A stretch of DNA of 64,000 nt from Clarireedia homoeocarpa (taxonomy: Eukaryota > Ascomycota > Leotiomycetes > Helotiales > Rutstroemiaceae): NCBI GenBank assembly GCA_001465935.1, contig LNKV01000040.1:516804-580803 (forward strand), written 5' to 3'. Made by a program: the position numbers and the translations under genes. The notes beneath the pieces are model-generated. The model saw only the letters and a list, made by a program, of their open reading frames with translations. It was not told where the DNA came from and did not search any database. The stretch's first letter is position 1, and every line of letters begins with the position of its first letter. This document shows, in pieces, positions 22,315 through 32,968 of this stretch.

Positions 22315-23450
22315 ATGCAGGTATTCATTCTTAAATCTAAGGTCCTCTCCCTTCACGATAGTGGTGGTGGTGGTGGTCCAGGATAAAGGACACGAGCGAG
22401 TTGAGGAGCGACGACTGGAGCCCGATGGATGCGCACAAGGATGACTTCAAGCGCTGATTAGGGAGGATGGTCTCTCTGTGCATCCTCTATACTGGACGAA
22501 CAAACATCTTCGAGCTCTGCATTGCGAATTTGAAACCGAGAGAGTGGTAAGAGCCACGACGAAGGACTCACCGGAACTCACACCAGAACCCAGATTCGAG
22601 GAAGCTTTATTAGACAATTTATTCCGTCTGTGTATAAAAAGGGGGCAGAAAGAGGAATAATATTGCGATGCGTTAGATTGTGGAGCGGATAGCGATGATG
22701 TTCCTTCCGGCGAATCAGGTTACCCGTGGGTGAGTTTTCCCCCTCTTCTGGCTTTGCAGAAGTCGATGCTGGAGCTATATAATTTAATGTTTTGTGTCTT
22801 TTAGAGCTCTCTGATTATCCTTCGCGCGAAATCCGGTTGCTTTAATACGAGTGCCTCTTCTAGGGTCTGATGGACAAGATGCAAATTCGAGAGCAATATA
22901 CGTATATATAGATCCGAGCTTTGTGAAGGAACAGCGGGAGATATATCAACGTGCCTTTGCGCACCGAAGTCGAGGATTGGTGAAGCTACATAGAAATAAG
23001 GGTCCTTTTAGGCCATTGTATTTTGTCATCTTTCTCGCCATAGCACAGTATGGAAAAACGGTTGGACAGTTTTGTAGAGGTAGAGTTGATGACCAGATAC
23101 AGCGGGTTTGTTACCTCAACATGTAGAAGTCTGTAAGACATAATACTGATGTAGAACGCGTAGACAACTCTCTTCGTACCAAAATATTCCTCGCCGCTGC
23201 AAACCACGAAACAATCGTCAGCGAAGCGTAATAGCAGTATACGACAGCAATCAACCTTCAGCTTGACAGAATACACCAAAAACATGAGTGATACTTATCT
23301 GCGAAAGTTAGATAAGCCATATAAGTTCTTCAATGCAGAGCTACAGATCCAGAAGCGCACCATTCCTGTCAACCCCAAAAGACCCATCGAGCTTTACACT
23401 GCGATGAAGCATGCCTGTTCAATACGCGAGGAAGGAGAGAATAATTGAAC
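22315..23450 (+). pseudogene. RIP-damaged multi-exon gene of unknown family
   Basis: An ATG at 22315 is followed after two codons by an intron (22321-22381, containing a GGT microsatellite, CCAG acceptor). An exon then reads in one frame to about 22732, broken only by TGA at 22442 and TAA at 22658-22660; CGA-to-TGA and CAA-to-TAA are single C-to-T changes. The exon includes LIREDGLSVHPLYWTNKHLR and ends at a GTGAGT donor. A probable second intron (GTGAGT...TTTTAG) leads to about 22803. After that a frame with several TAA/TAG/TGA stops continues, and a last open piece (23263-23448) includes DKPYKFFNAELQIQKRTIP. I do not recognise the protein. The consistent frame with transition-type stops argues for a recently silenced gene rather than chance. 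Confidence 0.45.
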
Positions 23451-23990
23451 AGAGAATAGGTCTTTGAAGAGGAAGGAGTTTGTTGATATTAGTTGTAATG
23501 ATGGGAATGGGAGTGATGGAAGGAAGCGTAGGAAAAGCGCAGGTTGAACGGAGATTGGCTTGTGATCCTGCTTGAAGGAGACAAAGATTTCAACAAAACC
23601 CCCTTGCCCGTGCTGCCAAGCACGGAAATATTATTCGAGCGGGGAGAATTAGAAAGGCATCGAATAGCTTGTGTCTCGCTGCTTGTTGGAACCTACCTTC
23701 TGTATCAGCCGGATACTCTTCCAGTCGTATAGTTCATATATTCATCATTGATGAACTGCCCTAAGCGCAAGCCTCATCCCAAGGGCAGGGGTCTAGTGAT
23801 AGGCTGGCTAAACCAGATTCAGAGTCCGAACACGGACCCCTCGAGCCGACAGACGCTCCTCTAGCACATCCGGGTCTACACACAACCAAGGCAAGTTCTC
23901 CCGTTCTAAAGCCTTTCAATACTCGGCCATATCAAAACCAAGAGACACAAGCTGCAGGTCCTAGCGAACCACTTTGCCGGTGCAGGAGTC

Positions 23991-24340
23991 TTAAAAGACC
24001 CAGCTCAGTCTTTCGCCATCCGGCATCATAAGCTCTGCCAAAACGGGGCGAATATACGGCAGGAGCCGCCCGAGGATGCCTTCGCCAAAGCTCACGCCCT
24101 CCAGGTGATAGCAATCCCTCAACTGATAACGCCGCGTACTCTGCTTTTCGTCGCCGCCGCGCAAGGGCCGCAGGACGAGCAGGTGTCTGCACCCAAAAAA
24201 CGGCACAAATCTCGTCGCCAGGTTGGAAACACCCCTCCACATTCTACGCGAGACCGATGAGACCAGATGCGGTACACAGGAGAACGCGGCCAATAAGCAT
24301 CCTCCTTATTCAAGCCCAAGGTGGCGTCTCCGTCTCCGTC
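23991..24340 (-). pseudogene. HET-domain (heterokaryon incompatibility) protein, C-terminal relic
   Basis: On the minus strand, one frame gives GRVLLCTASGLIGLA, a stop, then CFQPGDEICAVF. A one-base slip in a T homopolymer moves to a second frame that continues GCRHLLVLRP, RYQLRDCYHLEGVSFGEGIL and ends PDGERLSWVF with TAA at 23991. This order (GR-x-L-x4-G-x-IGL, then Q-GD-x-IC-x-hydrophobic, LRP, Y-x-L-x-DCY-x-EG-x-GE) is the usual C-terminal part of fungal HET proteins, which take part in non-self recognition and cell death. The N-terminal HET domain itself is not visible: the region to about 24540 is GC-rich but not readable in one frame. It is broken by one stop and one frameshift. Confidence 0.6.
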
Positions 24341-25646
24341 TCTGTTCATCTTGGCCGAAGAAGCTAGAGTAACTAGTCACGCACGGCCGCAAAATCAGGC
24401 CTGCGACCTCCCCCCTCGTAGAGAGGTCATTGTGCGTGAAGCGATCGTCGCACAACGCCGCGCGTGCGAAGCACGCCGGGCGCAACGAGCTCCCAACCCG
24501 AGATCGCGGCAGCACGTTACAGGAGGCGCGCTTCTTGCCTAGCGCTACGACCGTGCGGACCGAATAGGACCAGTCCGGTACCCAGCTAGGGCCCTGCCAG
24601 CTGGGGTGTAGGTGGCAATCCTCGAGGATACCCCTTTATGTATTTAAGCCCTTGAGATCTTTTAAATTCTAAGGTTATAAATTACTTTTATCAGTTGTAT
24701 TGTTATTAAAATTTAGTTTTTTATAATAGGAAATGAAATATTTAAAAAAAACATTATAATAGTGAAAGTTCAATTATTTACATTCAGAAAAAGAGAAAAT
24801 TATGAAAATAAATATTAAAAAGAATTATAGTTTAACTAAGAATAAATATACACAAATTGACAGATATCAAAGTATAAAAATAGGGGAGCTTGAAAATAAT
24901 AGAATGTTAGATTATACAAGACCGGTTACATTACACCGCTCTGAGAGAATATGTAATTTTGGTCTAAAGTTTCATTGTTGGTTTATGTCTCAGGCCTAGA
25001 GGCTCCATCTTAGGAATAGGCGGTGTGATATTCTACAACCTTGGATTGATACTAAAGCGAGAGTTATCTCGCTCAGGAAGGCTGAAGGACCCAGGTATAT
25101 AGGAAACCAGTGGTCAGAGGTGGAAGAGCATTTTTTCTACCCATACAAATCTATGTATTAGAATTATTACTTTGTGAATTTCCCCGCCCCGCCAAGACAT
25201 CACCCGTTACGCAGAGCCAGTGCCATACGATATTTAGTCCAGGTTGTATTGGTTGAAACATCATATTGTACGTCTTCAACGAAAGGGATACGTCAGAAGG
25301 ATCACAGTGTGGTTGCTGTTTATCACTAGGAAGTTAGCAAGACCGTGCTTGGTCTTCATAGCTAGATAAATGCCCACTTTATCCTACTACACCTTAAAGA
25401 GGACAACGAAGCAACTCAAGTTCTGAAGATCCTTTAAACACTGACGCCATCTTCTAACTTCTATTGACCTTGAGTCTTTCCAACTCTAGCTGTGTGCTAC
25501 TCAAACTCGGTCAGCAGGCACAGACGTGCAAGGAAGTTACTTATCAAGTTTACGGCCTTTTCAACTTCAGTTCGCTGTTGAGAAGCTTTCAAATCAACCT
25601 GTCATACACAGCAACAGGACAACACGATCTGCGTGGCAATTTCGCC
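24341..25646. other. GC-rich to AT-rich transition without a gene
   Basis: 24341-24560 is GC-rich and may be the upstream part of the HET relic. From 24640 to about 24960 the sequence is AT-rich. 25000-25646 is the upstream side of the ABC transporter. A frame open from 25464 to the transporter ATG starts only with TTG and is probably leader. Confidence 0.4.
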
Positions 25647-28600
25647 ATGACCGATAGCGACGAGACCAACCCCACCACTTTAGCATGGATCGCTAATGAT
25701 TCACGAACCAACTCGCCAGAGACAGACCGGAGAGACTTTTCATTATCAGGTGCTGGCCAGATGTTTTCAAGCAATGTCGATCCAGTCACTGTCCAGCTCC
25801 GAAATTTCACCATCTTAGTCGATACTGCACCGTCATGGTTTGAACCCGCGACGTATCCAGAGCTTCTGACAGCAAAGTTTAGTACTGCCGCACGTGTGAA
25901 GAAACTCCTGCATTCTGTCACCGCTGACTTTAAACCTGGTACTTTGACAGCCATTATGGGAAGCAGCGGATCAGGCAAAACAACCTTATTAAACTCGATG
26001 GCCGAGAGAGTCACGAGTTCGAGATTAAGTACGGAAGGATTGATGCTCTTTAACGGGGACAATAGCCTCCATAGCATCAAACATGCTTATGTGATGCAGC
26101 AGGATATCTTACTTCCAAGCCTGACCGTCAGAGAAACTTTGCGATATGCGGCCGACTTACGGCTTCCACCTGGAATCAGTGCCAATAATCAGTATAGAAT
26201 TGTTGAGGAGGTCATTCAAGAGTTGGGTCTTAAGGAGTGTGCCAACACTAGAATAGGGAACGGCCAGCGTGGGGGGTGTTCTGGTGGCGAACAGAGACGC
26301 GTGAGCATCGGTGTCCAACTTCTGGCCAACCCATCGGTGCTGTTTCTCGATGAACCGACAACAGGACTTGACGCCACGAGCGCGTTTCAACTTGTTTTTA
26401 CTCTTAAGATGTTGGCGCAGAAGGGAAGGACTATCATCACAACTATTCATCAACCTCGGTCAGAGATCTGGAATCTGTTTGATAATCTCATTATCCTCTC
26501 CAGAGGCTGTCCTATCTACTCGGGCTCCTCAATTGACTGTATTCCGTGGTTCAAAAATCAGGGACTACAACTGCCAGAGTTTGTTAATCCTGCTGAGTTC
26601 ATCATGGACGTCTCGGCTATAGATGATCGGACTCCGGAGCGCGAGAAAGAAACGAAGAGTCGAGTTGATACTTTAAAGGAAGCATGGAGGTTAAATAGTC
26701 AAAAGTGTTTTTCTCCATTAGAAAATGTAGCCGACATGGGGGCGCATAAATTAACTACACAGGCCATGTATCGCCCTAGCTTTTCACGCCAGATACGCGT
26801 ACTTACCAACCGAACTGTCCGAGTAACCTATCGAGACCCTTTGGGAATGGCTGCAGCAATCATCGGATCCATCCTAATGGCGATCGCCTCTGGGTGCATC
26901 TACTACAATTTGGGACGCGATCAGGCGGGAATTAGATCACGCCAAGGTAGCCTCTTCCTTGCTGCCGCCATGAGAGGATATCTCACCCTTATTTTCGAAG
27001 TCTACCGCATGACCATTGACATCCCAATCTTCGACCGCGAGTCTGCAGAAAATTGTGTTGACCCTTTGCCTTTTATACTGTCACGAAGATTGGCTCGGAT
27101 GATCATGGAGGACATACCTGTACCGCTGCTCTTCTCAGTCATTTTCTACTTCATGGCAGGGTACGATAACGATGTCAAAAAATTCTTCATTTTCTTAGCC
27201 ATCACCGTAGTTAATCATTATGTTGCAGTGTCATGTGCTATGACATGTGTGGTTGCTATCAGGCACTTTGCTGGTGCCAGTACAATAGCCAATGTAGTAT
27301 CTATGCTACAGAGCCTGGCTTCTGGTATGCTTGTTCAAATAAACACTATCCCGATTTATGTTCGGTGGACCAAGTGGATCACGTATACAGTGAGTTATTT
27401 TGAGATTTATATTGAAATGATGCTAATTAGGTCAGTTCTACGCCTTCAGCGCGTATACGGTCAACGAATTCCAGGGCAGCTTTTATGATTGTCCGTATCA
27501 TGGTGGGAACCTAAACCGAGAGTGTATACAATTTACAGGTAAATATGTGATAGAGTCACTTGGTTTCCCCGAGAATTGGGTATGGCGTCCAATCATCGCA
27601 CTGCTATCATTCATTATTTTTTTTGATTTCCTCTCAGCAATCAGCCTTCACCTCTTCAGAGTCAGGGTGGTTGTTGCACGTGTTCATGGATCCAATCGCG
27701 ATTTATCAACTGGAAAGGAGAAAATGGTAGCACAAAACCTCTCTAATATCCAGACTATTAACATTAGGCTTGAGGATTTCGCATTAGCCTTGGATAGGAG
27801 AGCGGTAACACGAAAAAGGTTGCCCAGCAAAACTATCCTCAATCCTATATCCACCACATTTCACGGCGGCGTGCTCAACGTGGTTATGGGACCATCGGGA
27901 AGTGGAAAGAGTTCCCTGCTGGGTGCTATCGCGCTTCGGCTGCGCAGTTCTATCGGTACAGAGTATCGCCCATCAGGAAAGCTAACGTTCAACGGTACCG
28001 TACCTTCTGACTCGGTCATACGGTCTGTTTGCTCATATGTATGTCAGCATGATGATGCTCTTTTGCCGTCCTTGACAATCCGTGAGACACTACGCTTTGC
28101 AGCTTGTCTGCGTCTCCCTTCATTTATGAGCATGGAGGAGAAGAATCAACGAGCGGAAGAGATATTGGTAAAGATGGGTTTGAAGGACTGTGCCGATATT
28201 TTGATCGGCAACGATTGGATAAAGGGAGCTTCCGGCGGAGAAAAACGTCGAGTCTCTATTGCCATTCAAATCCTTACTAATCCAAGAATTTTGCTGCTTG
28301 ATGAGCCTACTTCGGGTTTAGACGCATTTACCGCGAAGTCGATAATGGAAGTGCTCCAAGGGCTCGCCAACGAAGGAAGAACTTTAATCCTTACCGTCCA
28401 TCAAGCACGTTCAGATATATTCGAGCATTTCGGTAACGTACTATTATTGGCGCGAGGAGGTTTACCAGTCTACTCTGGCCCAGGAAAAGAGATGCTGGGA
28501 TACTTTGAGACACATGGCTGCCGATGCCCCCCTAATACAAACCCAGCCGACTTTGCGTTGGATCTGATCACAATTGACCTACAACATAATGAGCGCGAGA

Positions 28601-29754
28601 CCGCGACACGGTTGAGGGTAGAAAGGTTGATTGATATATGGAGGACTCAAGGTGAACACACATGTACAAGAGCAGAAGACAGCTCCCCTGAAATCGAGAT
28701 GGCGAGGGAACTATACGAGGAAACGCGAGGGCCTGAATATCATGAAAAGAATCTAGGCGGTGAAAGTAACACGATTGAAATGGATCAGGTATCTCAGCAT
28801 GGGTATGCAAAGAAGATTTCTTCGGCTACCACACAGTGCAAACTATTCGAACAAAAAAGCCTGTCAAGACCGGCCCAATTGGGTGCTTTGGTCCGCCAGA
28901 GAGCATCCTTTACCAAGTCTCTACCTATACTTATTCGTCGCGCGATCATTAATACCTATCGCCAGCCCCAGCTGATCATGGCCCGCACAATGCAAATCAT
29001 TGGGGTTTGTTTAGTATTCACGTTGTTTTTCGCCCCTGTACATAACGACTATTATGCAGTTCAAAACCGTTTGGGCATACTCCAGGAGGTTGGTGCTATT
29101 TACTTTGTTGGTATGCTGCAGAATATAGCTGCATACCCGAACGATCGCGACAATTTCTATCAAGAGGATGACGATGGTATATATGGGGTCGAGGCGTTCC
29201 TAACGACATACACACTACTCGAGGTGCCCTTCGAAATCATCGGTTCCTTGGTGTTTGCCGTGCTTTGTACCATGGCCGTTGGACTCCCACATACAGCGAC
29301 AATGTATTTTGTATGCGTTTTATCCTGTTTTAGCGCTTTATCATGCGGCGAGAGCCTGGGCATTATATTTAACACGCTATTCGACCATACGGGTTTTGCG
29401 GTCAACATGGTTGGCATATGTTTGTCTCTAGCAAACACTATGAGTGGCGTGTTGTCAATCAATATCCCACAACCCTTGAAGACCATAAACTATCTATCCC
29501 CAATACGCTACACAACGCGAGTCATAGCGTCTTACTCACTACGTGATGTCACATTCACCTGCACTAATTACCAGCGGCTGTCGGATGGAAGGTGTCCTAT
29601 TGAAACGGGAAAGGAGGTGCTAAATTTGTACAAGCTTGAGGAAAGCCCGCTGGTGGATATAGTGGCGTTAGCAGTGTGTGTATTGCTGTATCGAGTGTTG
29701 GCTTGGGGTCTACTAAGAGGTATGAGAAATAGACGCGCGGACACTATACATTGA
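25647..29754 (+). CDS. Full-size ABCG (White-type) ABC transporter
   Basis: Two exons, 25647-27389 and 27436-29754, with a 46-bp intron (GTGAGT donor, GCTAAT branch, GTCAG acceptor), give 1,353 residues. I chose the ATG at 25647 (GCCATGACC); the frame extends upstream only without an ATG. Domain order is NBD-TMD-NBD-TMD. NBD1 has Walker A GSSGSGKTT (about residue 105), signature CSGGEQRRVS (about 211) and Walker B VLFLDEPTTGLD (about 232). NBD2 has GPSGSGKSS (about 733), SGGEKRRVSI (about 847) and ILLLDEPTSGLD (about 867). Each NBD precedes its membrane domain, and both signatures resemble White/ABCG5-8 half-transporters, so the best analogy is the yeast Yol075c type rather than classical PDR pumps. 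Such proteins move lipids, sterols or hydrophobic metabolites. It neighbours two sterol reductases and a P450, which suggests a sterol-like cargo (inference). No lesions were seen. Confidence 0.92.
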
Positions 29755-29884
29755 AAGAGTTATAGTGAAGAGATTTAAGAGAACTTAAACACTTGTGTAA
29801 ATTAGGCGTCACATTTACTTGATTACGCATCTGATCTGCAAATATCGAAGACGTGAAAATTAGGGCCTGACTACTATAAAGATG

Positions 29885-30194
29885 TGTTGTAACTGCTGTA
29901 GTGGAGTAGTGGGGCAAAGCCCTTGACTACCTACTAATCAATATAGGACCAGATTTAGGTAGCCCATGGAAGTAGACTTATGGGGCCTATAAGACCAGAC
30001 TTAGGCAACCCATAGATACAGGCTTATACAACCTGAGCCAACTAGCCTTAATATGCCTATAAATATAGCCACTCCTTCCACATTAGATATACCAGTAGAA
30101 TAGTTGAATCAAGCTCAAGATTACTCTCATTCTTTTAAGTCCGTTTGACGCCTACAGGCACCATTCTTACTTGCCAACTGCTCTACCTCTAACA
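29885..30194 (+). mobile_element. Solo LTR, 310 bp, with 5-bp target duplication
   Basis: It starts TGTTGTAACTGC and ends CCTCTAACA (TGTT...AACA ends). It is flanked by AGATG at 29880-29884 and again at 30195-30199. A TATAAATATA box near 30057 and a CA-rich 3' part fit an LTR promoter. No internal region is present, so it arose by LTR-LTR recombination. The sequence is not RIPed and differs from the other LTRs in the window. Orientation is assumed from the TATA box. Confidence 0.8.
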
Positions 30195-30207
30195 AGATGG
30201 TTCCTCA

Positions 30208-30569
30208 CTAGGCTGTGGCGGAAATCCAGTGGGTGGGTTGCTGGCCTTGATGGGGTCCCAGCGGGTGGGTTGAATTTCTAGGAACCCAACCTGTTACCCA
30301 TGGGTTACCCATGGGTTACCCATTACCCATTTTCCATAACCACTAATCCTCACAAAACGTTGAATATTAGCAGCAACATATGGGTCGTTGCCCCTACAGC
30401 TAGTACTAATAAGCCCTTTTAGCTGTTATCTGCCGGGTCTATGGCAACTTACAGGGTAACCTATGGGTAGAATATCTTATTATCCTATTATCTACCCGGC
30501 TTATGGGGTCCTAGTTAGTAGAACAAAAATTTGAAAACCCGGCCTATAGGGCCCTACGCCGCAGCCTAG
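30208..30569. mobile_element. MITE-like element with 13-bp terminal inverted repeats
   Basis: CTAGGCTGTGGCG at 30208-30220 is mirrored by CGCCGCAGCCTAG at 30557-30569 (one mismatch). The 362-bp interior is noncoding and rich in GGGT/ACCC words, including an 11-bp tandem GTTACCCATGG around 30293-30330. The TIR shape suggests a hAT-like non-autonomous element, but no clear 8-bp duplication was found and the CTAG ends are themselves palindromic, so the exact border is open. Confidence 0.45.
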
Positions 30570-30665
30570 ATCAACAGACTCAATTATCTATAAGCTTTAA
30601 AATCCCATAGATTTTATTATATAATCAAAACTTAAAGTTGATACTCTACTAAGCTTTCTTATACG

Positions 30666-32058
30666 TTAATGAAAGCTACGTCGCTTAATATAGACGCGTA
30701 ATTTCTTACTAGAAGCCAAAATAATTGCGTCAGCTTTGAAGCCTGGGTGTTTCCATGTCCCACCAACTGGTTTTATATCCCATAGTGTAATAATGCTAGC
30801 TGCTACGGCTAGAAGATGCTTCTCTGCAAACATACAGCCTTTGCACATGCCCACACCTATGCCGCATGGCCTTAGAGTTTTACAACTCACGGCTTTTCGT
30901 CCCCCTGTTGTGGGGTTCTCAATAAACCTATCAGGAATGAATTCGAAAGGGTAAGAATAGATCAAAGGATCATACTTCGTTGAGAAATTAGAGATTGAGA
31001 GCCAGAATCCTGGACGTAGCTAATATTGATACACGCCATTGTCCAGTGTTATTTGTTAGGTGATATATCGGAACGTAATTTACTCTTCGACTAGCCGAAA
31101 TGCTTCAAGAAACGAAGATTCTAAGAGTAAGCACTCCCTTCCAGGAGTATTGATGTCCAATTTTGTGATTTGAGGAAGCTCATCGCTGGATATTGAGACT
31201 GCTCCAGAAGAGGAAACTTCCTGCTGCAGTGATTCCAGTAATCCAGGAATAATGTAAATATAGAATATAAACTAAAACAACAGCTATTGCATGTTTTCAT
31301 TCTGCGCCCACGACAAGGAAAGCTCGATTTGACTAATACTATCCATCGAAACACCATGGCAATCAAAGACTTTGTATCTGTCAAGCGCAGTTTCACTGAC
31401 GTCACTTATATCGGCGTAGTGCTCGACAGCTTCGCCATTGTGATACTGTCTTATACGACGGTAAACAGATGTCAAAGACTCTTGTAACTGATATGTAGCT
31501 GCAAGTCCCTCCTGAAATGACCTCATGGGAATCCATGTTGGCATACCAAGAGCAAGCAACGGAACTGCTTGACTTGCGAAACGTTCACAAAGTCCCGCGC
31601 GAGCACCTTCATGAAATCTTCATGCATTTTCGCACACTCTGCTCGAGTCATCACCCCGGAATCATAGCCGAAGACTCTCTTCAACATAGCGGTGCCCATC
31701 GGGTGCAAATCGAATGTATCATGGCTCTTATCGAGTAGTCTCTCAATACTAGGGACATCAGGTACAATCTCATGACATATAGAGAACAACGCGTATCCAT
31801 AACGAAGAATGAAGCTGAGAGTAGGTCAGTTGGAGATTTTGACAGTTGTTGTAAGGAGCAATTTTACCGCAACCACAAGACTATCATGGAGGATGAAAGC
31901 CTGTCTGTTTTGAGAGCAGCCTCCAAGATAATTGATGAGGGGAGCAACGGCCCTGTCGACGAGAAATCTCTTGGGCGGACGAACGCTAACGTTACGGCGA
32001 TGAAAATAAGCCCCAGAATCACTGGAATGAAAAAACTCTCTTGAGGAAAACGTAGCAT
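30666..32058 (-). pseudogene. Cytochrome P450, inactivated
   Basis: The minus-strand ATG at 32058 begins with a membrane anchor (FFIPVILGLIFIAVTLAFV). Exon 1 ends at 31868; a 53-bp intron (31815-31867, AACTGAC branch) joins FILRYGYALFSICHEIVPDV. Further blocks are HPMGTAMLKRVFGYDSG, the K-helix ExxR (EAFR at 31095-31106), KYDPLIYSYPFEFIPDRF (PERF region) and the heme loop near 30870. Lesions: one 1-base frame slip near 31597; five in-frame stops (two TAG near 31270, TAA near 31083, TAA near 31060, TAG near 31025); and in the heme loop P-C-GIGVGMCKG-C-MFAE, Cys replaces the usual Phe and the Arg after CKG, although the heme-ligand Cys remains. Most lesions are C-to-T or G-to-A. The loop resembles fungal P450s related to the CYP7/CYP8 group (memory only). 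Position suggests it once oxidised the product of the sterol reductases. Confidence 0.8.
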
Positions 32059-32968
32059 GGTGGTCAATATATTGTGTGTCTCTTTGCCGGTAAATGCTGA
32101 TTTTCGAGAAAATAAATGATATATACACACTAAAAGATTAGAGAAAGTGGGAACATGAATTAAGTGAAGGCCGGGGGTAACTACGTTTTCCACCTCATTT
32201 CTGTTCCTTATATATTTCTGAAAATTTATCTCTATGCACAAACAATAAAGGCTCGCAATTATTACTTTATTGAGAAACTTAAGCATCACTGAAGTAGTAT
32301 TGTATTATCTTTTTCTTCAGATGATCCAGAGCTAACTGTATTATATTAGCAGCGCAATAGTTTCTCGATATAAGCCCTAAGACATTCCAGCATATACTTC
32401 GTAGCAGATATAATAAGGATTTATATAAGTTCGTTTTAAAATTCCATAGAATCGTAAAATCTCAATAATCTGATTTAATAAAAATGTTTTTATTGATAGA
32501 ATCTATTAAATTAGAATAGATTTAACTTTTATTTGGGCAACTATTAAAGTACAATTCTAAGCTAATCTGTTAGCTAGGCTTGGTATTAATTGATCATCGC
32601 TCTACTTATGCAATACTTGTTGCACGGGATCGTTTATCCTTCTCTAGTTTAGATGATTGACGGTATGATCACATTTCGTCTTATTATTCGTTTAAGGTTA
32701 GGTAGACATGGTTCCAAAACAAATCGGATACATACATAATCCATAAGCTCTTATCGTCATCATAATCAGGAACTAATATATACCTTAAAAAACATCACCA
32801 AGTCGAGGCAAGCCATTAAGGGTCATAACTATCTCTACACCGATTATATTATCAAAGCATCTTCTTACTTCCATCGCCGGCCTCTGGCTATCTGTTAATT
32901 ATAATTCTCGGTTGGATTCTGAATTCTGCTCATTCAATTAAGGAATCATTCGCATAGTTACAACACAA
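32059..32968. promoter_or_regulatory. Shared divergent promoter region, P450 and DHCR7-like gene
   Basis: The 910 bp between two divergent start codons would contain both promoters. The middle (32340-32560) is AT-rich. I see no clear palindromic CGG-type Zn-cluster site or known sterol-response element. Confidence 0.45.

Noticed and set aside
25464..25646. N-terminal extension of the transporter
   Set aside because: There is no ATG in this stretch (it starts with TTG), and the ATG at 25647 has a better context.
27547..29754. Second half of the transporter as a separate gene with a GTG start
   Set aside because: A canonical 46-bp intron (27390-27435) joins both halves in frame, and the result has the normal NBD-TMD-NBD-TMD layout.
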